A stretch of 64,000 bases of DNA from Microbacterium sp. Se63.02b (lineage in GTDB: Bacteria; Actinomycetota; Actinomycetes; Actinomycetales; Microbacteriaceae). Shown one piece after another: positions 27,929-38,293 of this stretch; the first letter of the stretch is position 1, and every line of letters begins with the position of its first letter. The notes under the pieces are model-generated. The model made no database searches. It saw only the letters and a program-made list of their open reading frames with translations, and had not been told where the DNA came from. Made by a program: the position numbers and the translations under genes. The DNA lies in NCBI RefSeq assembly GCF_014171575.1, contig NZ_CP050453.1, positions 3,658,001-3,722,000 of the forward strand. The letters run 5' to 3'.

Positions 27929-29229
27929 GTGCTGCTGTGTGTGACGGCGAGTCACAAGACCGCCTCCTTCGAACTGCTCGAACGCCTGAGCCGCACCCCC
28001 GACGACGTCGCTCCCACCATCGTGGGCATGACGCCGTGCGTGCAGGGTGCCGTGGTCCTCGCGACGTGCAACCGGTTCGAGGCGTACGTGGAAATGGATG
28101 AGCCGGTCACGGCCGCCGGTGCCATCGGCGTCGAAGCCGTGATCGAGGCGGTCGAGTCCGCGACCGGCATCCCGGCCGCCGACCTCGACGGGGCCTACAC
28201 CGTGCACTCGGGCCGCCGCGTCGCCGAGCATCTGTTCTCGGTCGCCTCAGGACTCGAGTCCGTCGTCTCCGGCGAGGGCGAGATCGCCGGACAGGTGCGC
28301 CGCGCCCTGAAGTCCGCGCGCAAGGACGGCACGACATCGCCCGAGCTCGAGCGCCTGTTCCAGCGCGCCAGCCAGGCCCAGCGCAAGGTCAAGAACGTCA
28401 CCGCCCTCGGCCGCGCCGGCCGCTCGCTCGTGCGTCTCGCGCTCGAGCTCGCCGACAGCCGCATCGCCGACTGGTCCGCCGAGCGCGTGCTGCTGGTCGG
28501 CACCGGCGCCTATGCGGCGGTCACCCTCGCCACCCTGCGCGAGCGCGGCGCCGTGAACATCTCGGTGTACTCGCCCTCCGGCCGTGCCGAGGTGTTCGCC
28601 GCGAAGCACGGCATCCGGGCGATCACCGCCGAGGAGTACGCCCAGACCGCCGCCCGGTCGAGCCTGCTCATCACCTGCACCACCGCCACGGAGCCGGTGC
28701 TCGGGCCGGAGCACCTTCAGCTGCCGGCCGGCCTCGCCCCGGCTGGCTGCCCGGTCGGCGCGCACAGCCAGCTGGTGGTCGACCTCGGCATGCCCCGCAA
28801 CGTCGACCCCGCGGTCGCCGCTCTCGAGGGAGTCGCACTCCTCGACCTCGAGACCATCCGTCTGCACGCGCCGCTCGAGGAGCTGCAGGCGACGGATGCC
28901 GCACGCAGCGTCGTCCGCGAAGCCGCTGAGACCTTCCATGTGGTGGGCGCACGCCAGAGCGTGACACCGTCGGTCGTCGCCTTCCGCTCGCACATCTTCG
29001 AGCTGCTCGAGCGTGAGATCGATCGTGCCCGGGCGCGCGGCGACGAAGACGGCAAGGTCGAGCAGGCTCTGCGCCACCTTTCCGGGTGCTCCTGCACACG
29101 CCGACCGTCCGCGCGCACGAGCTCGCCGCCGCCGGCCGCGCCGACGAGTTCGCCGCCGCGCTGTCGGCCCTGTACGGCATCGCGCCCGAAGCCGATGCCC
29201 CTGGCGCAGACGACGCCGCGACCGCCTGA
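27929..29229 (+). CDS. hemA: Glutamyl-tRNA reductase (one frameshift)
   Basis: This is the first enzyme of C5 heme synthesis, about 433 residues, reducing Glu-tRNA to glutamate-1-semialdehyde with NADPH. The catalytic cysteine is in LATCNRFEAY. GEGEIAGQVRRALKSAR, the NADPH-binding LLVGTGAYAAVT and the C-terminal dimerisation region are present. One G is missing in GGG 29084-29086; restoring it changes a premature run-on into SGVLLHTPTVRAHELAAAG and a stop at 29227-29229. Start GTG 27929 has TACAAT six bases upstream, indicating a leaderless transcript. It is divergent from hemE. Confidence 0.94.
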
Positions 29230-29260
29230 CGCGCTCGGCCGCAGGTGGGACACTGGAGGC

Positions 29261-29833
29261 ATGGCCCTTCACATCACCGGAGACACCGCCGCCGACGCGC
29301 TGCTGACCGAGAATCCCCTGGCACTGCTCGTGGGCATGCTCCTGGACCAGCAGGTGCCGATGGAGACCGCGTTCGCCGGTCCGCTCAAGATCGAACAGCG
29401 CACCGGGGCTGCGGATGCCACGGCGATCGCCGGCATGGCGCCGGACGAGTTCCTCGAGGCCTTCAAGCAGACCCCCGCCGTGCACCGGTTCCCCGGATCG
29501 ATGGCGACGCGCGTGCAGACGCTGTGCCAGACCCTGGTCGACGACTGGGGCGGCGACGCCGCGGCCCTGTGGACCGAGGGAGACCCGTCCGGAGCCGAGG
29601 TGTTGAAGCGGCTCAAGGCGCTCCCCGGCTTCGGCGAGCAGAAGGCGAAGATCTTCCTCGCGCTCCTCGGAAAGCAGTACGGCTTCACGGGCGAGGGCTG
29701 GCGCGAGGCGTCGGCGCCCTACGGCGAGGACGGCTCGTACCGCAGCGTCGCCGACATCGTCTCGCCCGACTCGCTCACGAAGGTGCGTGAGCACAAGAAG
29801 GCCATGAAGGCTGCGGCGAAGGCGCAGAAGTGA
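29261..29833 (+). CDS. HhH-GPD-type base excision repair protein
   Basis: This 190-residue protein resembles the short actinobacterial HhH-GPD-related family annotated for base excision repair. A helix-hairpin-helix segment ALPGFGEQKAKIFLALLGK is visible near residues 125-145. The N-terminus has LLVGMLLDQQVPMETAF, equivalent to the start of the glycosylase fold. The expected catalytic Asp is not obvious, so glycosylase activity is uncertain. The start is ATG 29261, with GGAGG upstream. Its stop overlaps the GTG start of the DUF1801 gene. Confidence 0.8.
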   Translation: MALHITGDTAADALLTENPLALLVGMLLDQQVPMETAFAGPLKIEQRTGAADATAIAGMAPDEFLEAFKQTPAVHRFPGSMATRVQTLCQTLVDDWGGDAAALWTEGDPSGAEVLKRLKALPGFGEQKAKIFLALLGKQYGFTGEGWREASAPYGEDGSYRSVADIVSPDSLTKVREHKKAMKAAAKAQK

Positions 29834-30254
29834 AGCCGACGGGCGACGACGTCGCAGGACTCATCGCCCGCTCCTCCCCGCGACCCGCCGTCGGGACGCC
29901 GAGACGCTGACCGCGCTCATGCAGGAGATCACCGGTCGCGAACCGCAGACGTGGGGCACGATCATCGGATTCGGCTCGTGCCACTACCGCTACCCCACCG
30001 GCACGGAGGGTGACAGCGGGGTGCTCGGCTTCGCCCCTCGCAAGGCCGCGACCACGATCTACCTCTTCGACGGCGTCGATGCCCACTCCGAGGCCCTGGC
30101 AGAACTCGGCCCGCACACCACGGGCGTCGGATGCCTGTACATCAAAGACCTCGAGCAGGTCGACCTCGACGTGCTGCGGAGCATCCTCGAACGCTCGCTG
30201 GCCTGGGTCGAAGCCGGCGGCACGCCCGACGTGCAGCTCACCGTCACGGGCTGA
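29830..30254 (+). CDS. DUF1801 domain protein (one frameshift)
   Basis: This small cytosolic protein of about 141 residues is of the DUF1801/YdhG-like fold. Typical segments are WGTIIGFGSCHYRYPTGTEG, ATTIYLFDG and CLYIKDLEQVDLDVLRSIL. The frame is lost just after the CCCC run 29876-29879; one added base joins the GTG-started N-terminus (overlapping the upstream stop by four bases) to TRRRDAETLTALMQEITG. The biochemical role of the family is not established. Coupled translation with the HhH-GPD gene suggests joint expression. Confidence 0.8.
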
Positions 30255-30290
30255 GCCGGGGCGGCGAGCTGCACGTCGGGCAGCTGAGGG

Positions 30291-31438
30291 TCAGCGCCCG
30301 ACGGCGAAGAACGCGCGGATATCGGCGGCCAGCACATCCGGACGCTCCAGGGCGGCGAAATGTCCTCCGTCGGCGAAGCGGCTCCAGTGCACGATGTTCG
30401 CGTTGTCACGCTCGGCGAAGACCCGGATCGTCTGGAAGTCGTCCGCGAAGACGGCGACCCCGTCCGTGCGGCGTTGATCCGGGGTTCGGCGCCCTCCGCC
30501 GCGGCAGCCGCCCTGGCGTTCTCCAGGTAGCTGCGGCTCATGCCCGAGGCCGCGTTCGCGAACCAGTTCACGCTGACCTCGAGCAGGATCATCTCCAACG
30601 GCACGAGCGACGTGCCATTGCCGAAGGAGTTGAACAGCTCGCTGTACGCCAGGAGTCCGACCGGGGAGTCGCTGAGCCCCACCGACACGGTCTGCGGGCG
30701 GGAGGCGTTCATGGCGTTGTACCCGCCGACCGACTGGAACCACTGCATGTGCTCGAGGCCGGCGTAGTCGGCCGGTTCGAGCTTCTCGAACTCCGCCGGG
30801 TCGCCCGAGGGGAACGAGAACAGCTGCAGCACGTGCAGTCCAAGGAATCCTGCGGGTTCGATCAGGCCCAGCTCGCGTGCCACCATGGCGCCGTTGTCCG
30901 AGCCGTGGATGCCGTAGCTGTCGTAGCCGAGGGCACGCATCAGACGGTCGTACGCCGCCGCGACGCGCGCCGTCGTCCACCCCGCTGAGGCCAGGGGCTG
31001 CGAGAACCCGTAGCCGGGAGCATCCGGGATCACCACGTCGAAGGCGTCTTCGGCACGACCGCCGTGCGCCTCGGGGTCGACGAGACGGTCGATCAGATCG
31101 AGATAGTCCACGGCGGAGCCGGGGTAGGTGTGCGCGAGCAGCAGCGGCTTCGCGCCCTCGTGCGCGGAACGCACGTGGATGAAGTGGATCGTCTGCCCGT
31201 CGATCTCGGTGGTGAAGTGCGGGACGGCGTTGATCCGTTCCTGGGCGGCCTCCCAGTCGAACGCGCGCCAGGCGGCGACCGCCTCGCGCAGGTAGGAGTT
31301 CGGGGTGCCGGCGTCCCAGTCGTCCGTCGGCGACGGCTGCGGGAGGCGGGTGCGGGCGAGACGATCCTGGAGATCGGCGACCTCGGCAGCGGAGACCGAG
31401 ACGGTGAAAGGGCGGAAGGCGAGCGTCGTGTTTTCCAT
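30291..31438 (-). CDS. Epoxide hydrolase, EHN-type (one frameshift)
   Basis: This alpha/beta-hydrolase of about 382 residues has an N-terminal EHN domain (FRPFTVSVSAAEVADLQDRLARTR onward). The oxyanion-hole motif reads HTYPGS where HGWPGS is usual. The nucleophile Asp is in GSDNGAMVA, and the catalytic His is near the end in GGHFAALERP. It should open epoxides by ester formation with Asp, then hydrolysis. One base is missing in CCCC 30458-30461; adding it gives RTGVAVFADDFQTIRV. ATG 31438 is preceded by TACCTT six bases upstream. It is divergent from a WYL regulator with a palindrome between them, suggesting specific control. Confidence 0.88.
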
Positions 31439-31457
31439 GTCTCGAAGGTAGAAGCGC

Positions 31458-31480
31458 ATTAGGTTGGATTCGTTCCTAAT
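31458..31480. promoter_or_regulatory. Operator palindrome between epoxide hydrolase and WYL regulator
   Basis: ATTAGG (31458-31463) and CCTAAT (31475-31480) form a perfect inverted repeat, 17 bases centre to centre, in the 69-base divergent gap. Its location next to the regulator start suggests binding by that regulator and control of both genes. Confidence 0.6.
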
Positions 31481-31507
31481 AGGCGAACGACTTTCGGAAG
31501 GGGTCCG

Positions 31508-32466
31508 ATGGCTGATCCGACCGTGCGGCTGCTCGCGCTGCTGGCCCTGCTGCAGACCGGCCCTGCACGCTCGGGGGCGGATCTCGCCGCACGACTGGGC
31601 GTCTCCTCCCGCACCGTGCGGCACGACATCGAGCGGCTGCGCGACCTGGGCTACCCGGTCGACGCCACGCGAGGACCTATCGGCGGATACCGCCTCGGCG
31701 CAGGCGGCAGCCTCCTCCCCTCCTCCTCGACGATGAGGAGGCCGTGGCGGTCACGGTCGGACTCCGCGCCGCAGCGGGCATCGCGGGCATCGCCGAGTCG
31801 GGCGCCAGGGCTCTCGCCAAACTCGAGCAGGTGCTCCCCTCGCACCTGCGCCCGACCGTCGACGCCCTCCGCTCGAGCGTCGACCGGGCCCCGGAGAACA
31901 ACGACACCGACGCCCCCGATCCCGAAGTCGACGCCGCATCCCTGCAGGCCGTCGCGAGTGCGATCCGCAGTGCGGAGTGGCTGCGCTTCGACTACGAAGG
32001 CACACCGGTGCTGGTCGAGCCGTACCGACTGCTCACCTGGGTACGACGCTGGTACCTCGTGGCGCGCGACCCGCGAACCGACGAGTGGGGAACCTACCGC
32101 GTCGACTGGATGAGTCTTCGGATGCCGACGCATCGGCGCTTCGACCCACAGCCCCTTCCCGGCGGCGACTACACGGCGTTCGCGATGCGTACCATCGCCG
32201 TGAGCGGCTGGAAGGTGCACGCCCGACTCCGGATCGACGCCCCGGCGGAAGCCGTGCTCGACCGCATCCATGCCGCCGTCGGCGTGGTCGAACCCGTCGA
32301 CGACGAACACTGCATCCTCGTCACAGGCGCCGACAGCCTCGATACCGTCGCCGCGTACATCGGCATGCTGATGATGGACTTCAGCGTCGAGAGCCCACCC
32401 GAACTGCTCCCGCGCTTGCAACTGCTCTCCGAGCGCTACGCGCGAGCGGTCGCGGGGAGCAACTGA
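31508..32466 (+). CDS. HTH-type 11 / WYL-domain transcriptional regulator (one frameshift)
   Basis: This YafY-like regulator of about 319 residues has an N-terminal HTH_11 (LLALLALLQTGPARSGADLAARLGVSSRTVRHDIERLRDLGY) and a WYL effector domain with WYLVARD preceded by EPYRLL, plus a C-terminal WCX-like part. The frame shifts at CCCC 31717-31720; one extra C gives LLPLLLDDEEAVAVTVGLR. The start is ATG 31508 after GGAAGG. Divergence from the epoxide hydrolase implies local regulation. The ligand is unknown. A terminator follows at once. Confidence 0.87.
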
Positions 32467-32467
32467 A

Positions 32468-32500
32468 AGACCCCGCCGGCCACTCGGGCCGACGGGGTCT
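32468..32500. terminator. Bidirectional terminator hairpin
   Basis: AGACCCCGCCGGCC pairs with GGCCGACGGGGTCT with one mismatch across a five-base loop. It sits directly after the WYL regulator stop and just downstream of the convergent glycyl-tRNA synthetase gene. Confidence 0.85.
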
Positions 32501-32514
32501 GGGTCGCTGCGTGC

Positions 32515-33900
32515 TCAGGCGCCACGCAGGCGTTCGGCGAGGTACGCGTGCAGCTCGTCGATCGACACGCGCTCCTGCGCCATGGTGTCGCGGTCGCGCA
32601 CCGTGACGGCACGGTCGTCGAGCGAGTCGAAGTCGACCGTGACGCAGAACGGGGTGCCGATCTCGTCCTGGCGGCGGTAGCGGCGGCCGATCGCGCCGGC
32701 GTCGTCGAAGTCGACGGCCCAGGAGCTGCGCAGCGTGTCGGCGACCTCGCGGGCGAGCGGCGACAGCTTCTCGTTGCGCGACAGCGGCAGCACGGCGGCC
32801 TTGACCGGCGCGAGGCGCGGGTCAAGCTTGAGCACGGTGCGCACGTCGGTGCCGCCCTTGGCGTTGGGCACCTGCTCCTCGCGGTAGGCGTCGACGAGGA
32901 AGGCCATCATCGCGCGGGTGAGGCCGAACGACGGCTCGATCACGTACGGGGTGTAGCGCTCGCCCGTGGCCTGGTCGAAGTACGTCAGGCTCTGGCCCGA
33001 CGCCTCGCTGTGGCTGGAGAGGTCGTAGTCGGTGCGGTTGGCGACGCCCATCAGCTCGCCCCACTCCTTGCCCGCGAAGCCGAACTTGTACTCGACGTCG
33101 ATCGTGCCGGCCGAGTAGTGCGCACGGTCGTCTTCCGGTACGTCGAACTGCCGCATGTTCTCGGGGTCGATACCGAGGTCGATGAACCAGTTCCAGCAGG
33201 CCTCGACCCAGTGGTCGAACCACTCCTTCGCCTCGGCCGGCGGCGTGAAGAACTCGATCTCCATCTGCTCGAACTCCCGGGTGCGGAAGATGAAGTTGCC
33301 GGGGGTGATCTCGTTGCGGAACGCCTTGCCGACCTGGCCGATGCCGAACGGCGGCTTCTTGCGGCTCGCGGTGAGCACGTTCGAGAAGTTCACGAAGATG
33401 CCCTGGGCCGTCTCGGGGCGCAGGTAGTACAGGCCCGACTCGTCGTCGACGACACCGAGGTAGGTCTTCACCAGACCGGAGAACGCCTTGGGCTCGGTGT
33501 ACTGCCCCTTGGTGCCGCAGTTGGGGCACGGGATGTCGGCGAGACCGTTCTCGGCCTTGCGACCCTTGCGCGCCTCGAAGTCCTCGATGAGGTTGTCTGC
33601 GCGGAAGCGCTTGTGGCACTGCAGGCACTCGACCAGCGGGTCGGTGAACGTCGCGACGTGGCCGGAGGCCTCCCACACGCGCTTGGGCAGGATGATGCTC
33701 GAATCCAGGCCGACCATGTCGCCGCGACCGCGCACGAACGTCTGCCACCACTGGCGACGGATGTTCTCCTTGAGCTCGGTGCCGAGGGGGCCGTAGTCCC
33801 AGGCCGACCGAGAACCGCCGTAGATCTCACCCGCTTGGAACACGAATCCGCGGTGGCGGGCGAGGGCGATGACCTTGTCGAGACGGGACTGTTCGGCCAT
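32515..33900 (-). CDS. glyS: Glycyl-tRNA synthetase, alpha2 type
   Basis: This 461-residue class II synthetase of the homodimeric type charges tRNA-Gly. Visible features are FVFQAGEIYGGSRSAWDYGPLG at the N-terminus, a CLQCHKRF / CPNCGTKG cysteine pair set likely to bind zinc, motif 2 (FRTREFEQMEIEFF), motif 3 (EPSFGLTRAMMAFL) and the anticodon-binding C-terminus. The frame is intact and the start is ATG 33900. It is divergent from the POT transporter with a 113-base gap that shows a candidate -10 (TAGAATA) but no T-box. Confidence 0.97.
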   Translation of the reverse strand: MAEQSRLDKVIALARHRGFVFQAGEIYGGSRSAWDYGPLGTELKENIRRQWWQTFVRGRGDMVGLDSSIILPKRVWEASGHVATFTDPLVECLQCHKRFRADNLIEDFEARKGRKAENGLADIPCPNCGTKGQYTEPKAFSGLVKTYLGVVDDESGLYYLRPETAQGIFVNFSNVLTASRKKPPFGIGQVGKAFRNEITPGNFIFRTREFEQMEIEFFTPPAEAKEWFDHWVEACWNWFIDLGIDPENMRQFDVPEDDRAHYSAGTIDVEYKFGFAGKEWGELMGVANRTDYDLSSHSEASGQSLTYFDQATGERYTPYVIEPSFGLTRAMMAFLVDAYREEQVPNAKGGTDVRTVLKLDPRLAPVKAAVLPLSRNEKLSPLAREVADTLRSSWAVDFDDAGAIGRRYRRQDEIGTPFCVTVDFDSLDDRAVTVRDRDTMAQERVSIDELHAYLAERLRGA

Positions 33901-34013
33901 GGTGGCTCCAATGGTCGGATGCGGAGAAGCCCGTGAGCACGGGCACCGTTATTCTACCGGTGGTCGCAGCGCGTCCCCTGGTCGCGGCCGCCGCCGGAGA
34001 GTAGCTTCCTGGC

Positions 34014-35482
34014 ATGAGCACCGCAGCTTCCGCACCGCCTACCCGCGACGACGACACCCGCTTCTTCGGGCAGCCCTGGTCGCTCGTGCACATCTTCGGT
34101 GTGGAGATGTGGGAGCGGTTCAGCTTCTACGGCATGCAGGGCATCCTGCTCATCTACCTGTACTACTCGGTCTCGCAGGGCGGCCTCGGCATCCCCGAGG
34201 CGGTGGCCGGCGGCATCGTCGGCGCGTACGGAGGTTCGGTCTATCTCTCGACCATCCTCGGTGCCTGGCTCGCCGACCGGCTCTTCGGCGCGGAGCGAGT
34301 GCTGTTCGTCAGCGCGATGGTGATCGTCGCCGGCCACCTCGCGCTCGCGCTCCTGCCGGGACTCGTCGGGGTCGGCGTCGGCCTCGTGCTGGTCGCCCTC
34401 GGCTCCGGCGGCCTGAAGGCGAACGCGACCTCGGTCGTGGGCAGCCTGTACACGCCGGAGGACCCGCGGAGGGATGCCGGCTTCTCGCTGTTCTACCTCG
34501 GCATCAACCTCGGTGCGTTCCTCGGCCCCATCCTCACCGGCATCCTGCAGTCGACCCTCGGCTTCCACTGGGGCTTCGGGCTGGCAGCACTGGGCATGAC
34601 CCTCGGTCTCGTGCAGTACTCGTTCGGCCGGCGCGCGCTCCCGCCTCCGTGCGCGAGGTCCCGAACCCGCTGCCCCGGTCACGGTATCCGCTGGTCGGGA
34701 TCGTCGCGGGCGCCGCGATCCTCGTCCTCGCCGTGCTCGTGCTGACCGGCGTGATCCGCGCCGACAACCTGGCGACCATCGTCATCATCGGCACGGTCGT
34801 CGCTGCCGTCGCCTACTTCGCCGTGATCCTCTCGAGTCGCCGAATCGACGCGACGGAACGGTCGAGGGTCTGGGGGTTCCTGCCGCTGTTCGTCACGAGT
34901 GTCGCGTTCTGGTCGCTGTACCAGCAGCAGTTCACGGTGCTGACGGTGTACTCCGACAAGCGCCTGGATCGGAACCTGTTCGGCTGGGAGATGCCGGTCT
35001 CGTGGGTGCAGTCGATCAACCCGGTCTTCATCATCATCCTGTCGGGCGTCTTCGCCGCGATCTGGACCCGGCTGGGAAAGCGTCAGCCGTCGACGCCGGT
35101 GAAGTTCGGGCTCTCGGCGATCATCATGGGGTCGGCGTTCCTGCTGTTCCTGCCTTTCGCCGGTGGGGGCGCGAACTCCACGCCGCTGCTGGCGATCGTC
35201 GGCATCCTCTTCGTATTCACGGTCGCCGAGCTGCTGCTCTCGCCCGTCGGGCTCTCAGTGACCACCAAACTCGCACCGAGCGTGTTCCACACGCAGATGG
35301 TCGCGCTGTTCTTCCTGTCGATCGCCCTCGGCACCGCCATCTCGGGCGAGCTCGTGAAGTTCTACAACCCCGACGACGAGGTGCCGTACTTCTCGATCCT
35401 CGGCGGCATCGCCATCCTGGTCGGCATCGGCCTGCTGCTGAGCGTGAAGCCCGTGCTCAAGCTCATGCGCGGGGTGCGCTGA
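34014..35482 (+). CDS. POT family proton-coupled oligopeptide transporter (one frameshift)
   Basis: This is a major-facilitator peptide:H+ symporter of about 489 residues with some 14 hydrophobic segments. The ExxERF motif is clear in VEMWERFSFYGMQGIL, followed by the GGxxAD-like GAWLADRLFG and FYLGINLGAFLGP. The frame breaks near 34641-34650; adding a base continues from GRRALP into SVREVPNPLPRSRYPLVG. ATG 34014 is preceded by TAGCTT six bases upstream, a leaderless arrangement. It takes up di- and tripeptides across the membrane; it stands alone here. Confidence 0.92.
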
Positions 35483-35517
35483 GCACTGCCGCGTGAGCGG
35501 ATCAGGGGAACCGGGCT

Positions 35518-36204
35518 TCAGACGGTGAAGAGGTAGCCGCGCGCGTTGTCGTACCCGGCGACCTTGAGGCCGCTGCCGAGCAGGCCCTCCATCTGCGCCC
35601 GCAGGCGGAGACGCCACTCATGGGCGGCCGCCGGATCGGAGACGCGCAACGACTCGATGTCGTCCGGGATCTCGAGGGTCTCGACGACCGCGTCGTCGGC
35701 CGGGGGCTTGGCGATGTCGGCGAGCGCCCACTCGACGTCGAGGCGGTCGCTCATCGCCCGCGTCGCCGCCGCCGAAGATGCCGTAGCGGTTGACCGAGTA
35801 GCCGGTGGCGCGGGCGCCCAGCACCGTGAAGAAGAAGTGCGCGTTGCGTGCGACCAGCGGATCGAAGACCCACGTGATGCGGCCGACATCACGCGAGAAC
35901 GCCCACTGACGCTGGTGCTCCTGAGCTCGCGCCCCCACCCGCGTCCGCGATACTCGGGCAGCAGCGCGGTGATGTGCGAGTGCATCGCACGCCGGGCGGG
36001 CTCGCCGAAGAACGCGATGGAAGCGCCGACCATGCGCTCCTCGTCGCCTTCGCCGTCGAAGAAGCCGACGACGTAGTTGCCCGACTGCTGCAAGGCGCGC
36101 AGCGTGCCGGCATCCACCACGCGCTGCGGGCCCCGGATGGAGTCGAGCAGGCCCTGCGCGTCGAGGATGAGTTCAACGGTGTCGAGGTCACGGATGGTTC
36201 GCAC
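35518..36204 (-). CDS. GNAT family acetyltransferase (two frameshifts)
   Basis: The protein has about 228 residues. The acetyl-CoA binding core is ITALLPEYRGRGVGARAQEHQRQWA (motif A, R-G-x-G-V/x-G) preceded by MVGASIAFF, and followed by WVFDPLVARNAHFFFTVLGA. It resembles the GNAT proteins typed as predicted acetyltransferases with a unique N-terminal VELILDAQG segment. Frames change near CCC 35938-35940 (one base missing) and near 35765 (one base extra). The start is GTG 36204, with CAGACT six bases upstream. The substrate is unknown. It lies convergent with the POT gene. Confidence 0.82.
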   Translation of the reverse strand: MRTIRDLDTVELILDAQGLLDSIRGPQRVVDAGTLRALQQSGNYVVGFFDGEGDEERMVGASIAFFGEPARRAMHSHITALLPEYRGRGWGRELRSTSVSGRSRVMSAASRGSSIRWSHATRTSSSRCWAPAPPATRSTATASSAAATRAMSDRLDVEWALADIAKPPADDAVVETLEIPDDIESLRVSDPAAAHEWRLRLRAQMEGLLGSGLKVAGYDNARGYLFTV

Positions 36205-36254
36205 GCCCCCAGTCTGCCCCTCCACGGCCCGTTCGAGGAATCGGGATCGCCGGA

Positions 36255-36875
36255 TCACCGGTACGGGAACGCCTCCCCTCCGCCCGCGGCGAGCGCCTCG
36301 GCGACGATGCGGATGTGCTCCTCCGCCATCTCCGGTGGCAGCGGAGGGAGGATCTCGTCCCAGAATGCGAGCACGGCTCCGCGACCCTGCATCATGCCCG
36401 CTGGGCGTCCCAGCGCCCACAGGTGCATATGCGCCGAACCGTCGTTCCAGCGGCCGAAGTGGCAGCGCGCGACACCCGGGACGCTCTTGACCGCCTGCGA
36501 GACGCGCTGCAGGAGCGGGCCCAGTGCGGCGAGCACGTCGTGCGGGGCGTTCTCCAGGAGCCAGTGCTCACGCGGGGCGACCCCGCCGATGAAGGGCAGC
36601 CCGCCGACGTCCCATCCCGCACGGACCTGCCAGAGCTCGTCGTGCCAGAGCGTGTACTCACTGGGCCCGCAGTGCCCGCACTCCTCCGGGTCCGACTCAC
36701 CGGCGCGCGGCTTCTCCGGCACGAGCATCGGCTCGAGCGGCCGCATGGTCACCGTCTCGAAAGCCCAGGGCAGGCCGTCCGCGATGGCCGAGGCGTCGAG
36801 CACCTCGCCGATCGGGAGTCGGCGGTGGTACGCGGAGTCGGCGGGGTGCTGTTCGAAGGCGGCGTCGTCGCTCAT
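36255..36875 (-). CDS. HIT-like / GalT-type protein
   Basis: This 206-residue protein has a histidine-triad-like motif GSAHMHLWALGRP near residue 160 and a CGHCG pair near residue 66 that could bind zinc, a combination seen in GalT-related HIT proteins. LPWAFETVTMRPL and WQVRAGWDVGGLPFIGG are further landmarks. It might hydrolyse or transfer nucleotide groups, but the family activity is not established. The start is ATG 36875 and the frame is intact. It lies 32 bases downstream of the lactate monooxygenase-like gene on the same strand, possibly cotranscribed. Confidence 0.72.
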   Translation of the reverse strand: MSDDAAFEQHPADSAYHRRLPIGEVLDASAIADGLPWAFETVTMRPLEPMLVPEKPRAGESDPEECGHCGPSEYTLWHDELWQVRAGWDVGGLPFIGGVAPREHWLLENAPHDVLAALGPLLQRVSQAVKSVPGVARCHFGRWNDGSAHMHLWALGRPAGMMQGRGAVLAFWDEILPPLPPEMAEEHIRIVAEALAAGGGEAFPYR

Positions 36876-36907
36876 CCGGCCATGCAACCACGCGGGGCGC
36901 GCAGCGG

Positions 36908-38232
36908 TCAGACCTTCCGCAGCGCGTCGCGATCGAGCTGAGCCACCGACGTGAGCCCGGCGAGACCGAGCGTGATGTCGAGTTCGGCGAGCACGTTGCG
37001 GATCACCTCGTGCACGCCCCTCTCGCCTGCGACACCCAGGCCGTACGCATACGGGCGGCCGAGCGCGACGACGGTCGCCCCCAGCGCCAGCGCGATCACC
37101 GCGTCCGCCCCACCGCGCACGCCGGAGTCGAACACGATCGGCACCCGGCCAGCGACCCGCTCGGCGATCTCGGGCAGCACGTCGAGCGTCGGCACCGACC
37201 GGTCGATCTGGCGGCCGCCGTGGTTCGAGATCCAGATGCCGTCCATCCCCGTATCCAGCGCGGCCTGTGCATCGTCGGGGTGCACGATGCCCTTCAGGAT
37301 GATCGGCAGGCTCGTCCACTCGCGGGCCTTCGCCAGATCGGCCCAAGTGAGCGCCGGTGTCGAGAACACGTCGAGGAAGGTCTCGACCGCGGCGCGCGGC
37401 AGCGGGGATCGCAGGTTGTCGCGCAGAGACCCGCCGCCCGTGAGGGGCGCACCCTTCCGTGCGATCGTGAGCGCGGCGGCGACCGCCTTCGGTGTGACCT
37501 TGACGCCGGGAGCATCGCCCTTCGGCACGGCGGCGCGCTCGCGCACCAGCTCCTGGAACACCGGATCGCTCGTGTACTGCGCGATGCCCATCCCGCGGGT
37601 GAAGGGCAGGTACGCGAGATCGAGGTCGCGGGTGCGCCAGCCGAGCAGGTGTGTGTCGAGGGTCACGACGATCGCCTCGCACCCCGACGCCTCCGCACGG
37701 GCGAGGAGTGAGCGGTTGAGGTCGTCCGACGCCGACCAGTAGAGCTGGAACAACCGGGAGCCGAGCGGCGTCTCCCGAGCGATCCGCTCCATCGGGAGCG
37801 ACGCCTGGTTCGACAGCGTGTACGGGATGCCGAGGGAGGCTGCGGCACGCGCGACCGCGAGGTCGGCGTCGGGGTGCGCCATCTCCATCACCCCCAACGG
37901 CGCGAGCAGCAACGGGGTCGGACGCGTCCTGCCGAGGAACTCCACGCCGAGGTCGCGCGTCGAGACGTCGCGCAGGGGCGGGGCCACACCTGCCAGCGGT
38001 CGAACGCCGCACGGTTCGCGGCCACGGTGCGCTCGGCACCTGCGCCACCGGCGATGTACGCGAAGGCTTCGGCGCTCAACGCCTTGCGGGCGGCCGTCTC
38101 GAGTCCCGCGGCATCGATCGGCACCGCCGGCCTCGTGCCGCTGATGCCGGCGCGGTAGATGTCGGACTGGGTACGCCGGGAGATGCCGCGGTGGGCGGCG
38201 GGATCGTCCGGAGCGACGCTGCTCGTGACCAT
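36908..38232 (-). CDS. FMN-dependent alpha-hydroxy acid oxidase, lactate 2-monooxygenase-like (one frameshift)
   Basis: This TIM-barrel flavoenzyme of about 441 residues belongs to the FMN_dh family. The N-terminus RRTQSDIYRAGISGTRPAVP and the AFAYIAGGAGAERTVAANR stretch match the lactate monooxygenase branch. The catalytic His is in ISNHGGRQID and the FMN phosphate loop in DSGVRGGADAVIALALGA. L-lactate oxidation to acetate plus CO2, or to pyruvate, is expected in the cytoplasm. The frame breaks at 37974-37986, and one added base gives WQVxPRPLRDVS. ATG 38232 has TAGCAT six bases upstream. It is divergent from an MFS exporter with a 61-base gap. Confidence 0.87.
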
Positions 38233-38293
38233 GTCGACATGCTAGCCAGCCGCGAACGGCCCCGCACCGCCCGATCGCCGATAGCCTTGGCCG

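Noticed and set aside
33901..34013. T-box leader for glycyl-tRNA synthetase
   Set aside because: The gap is only 113 bases, is shared with a divergent leaderless gene, and shows no T-box consensus or antiterminator.
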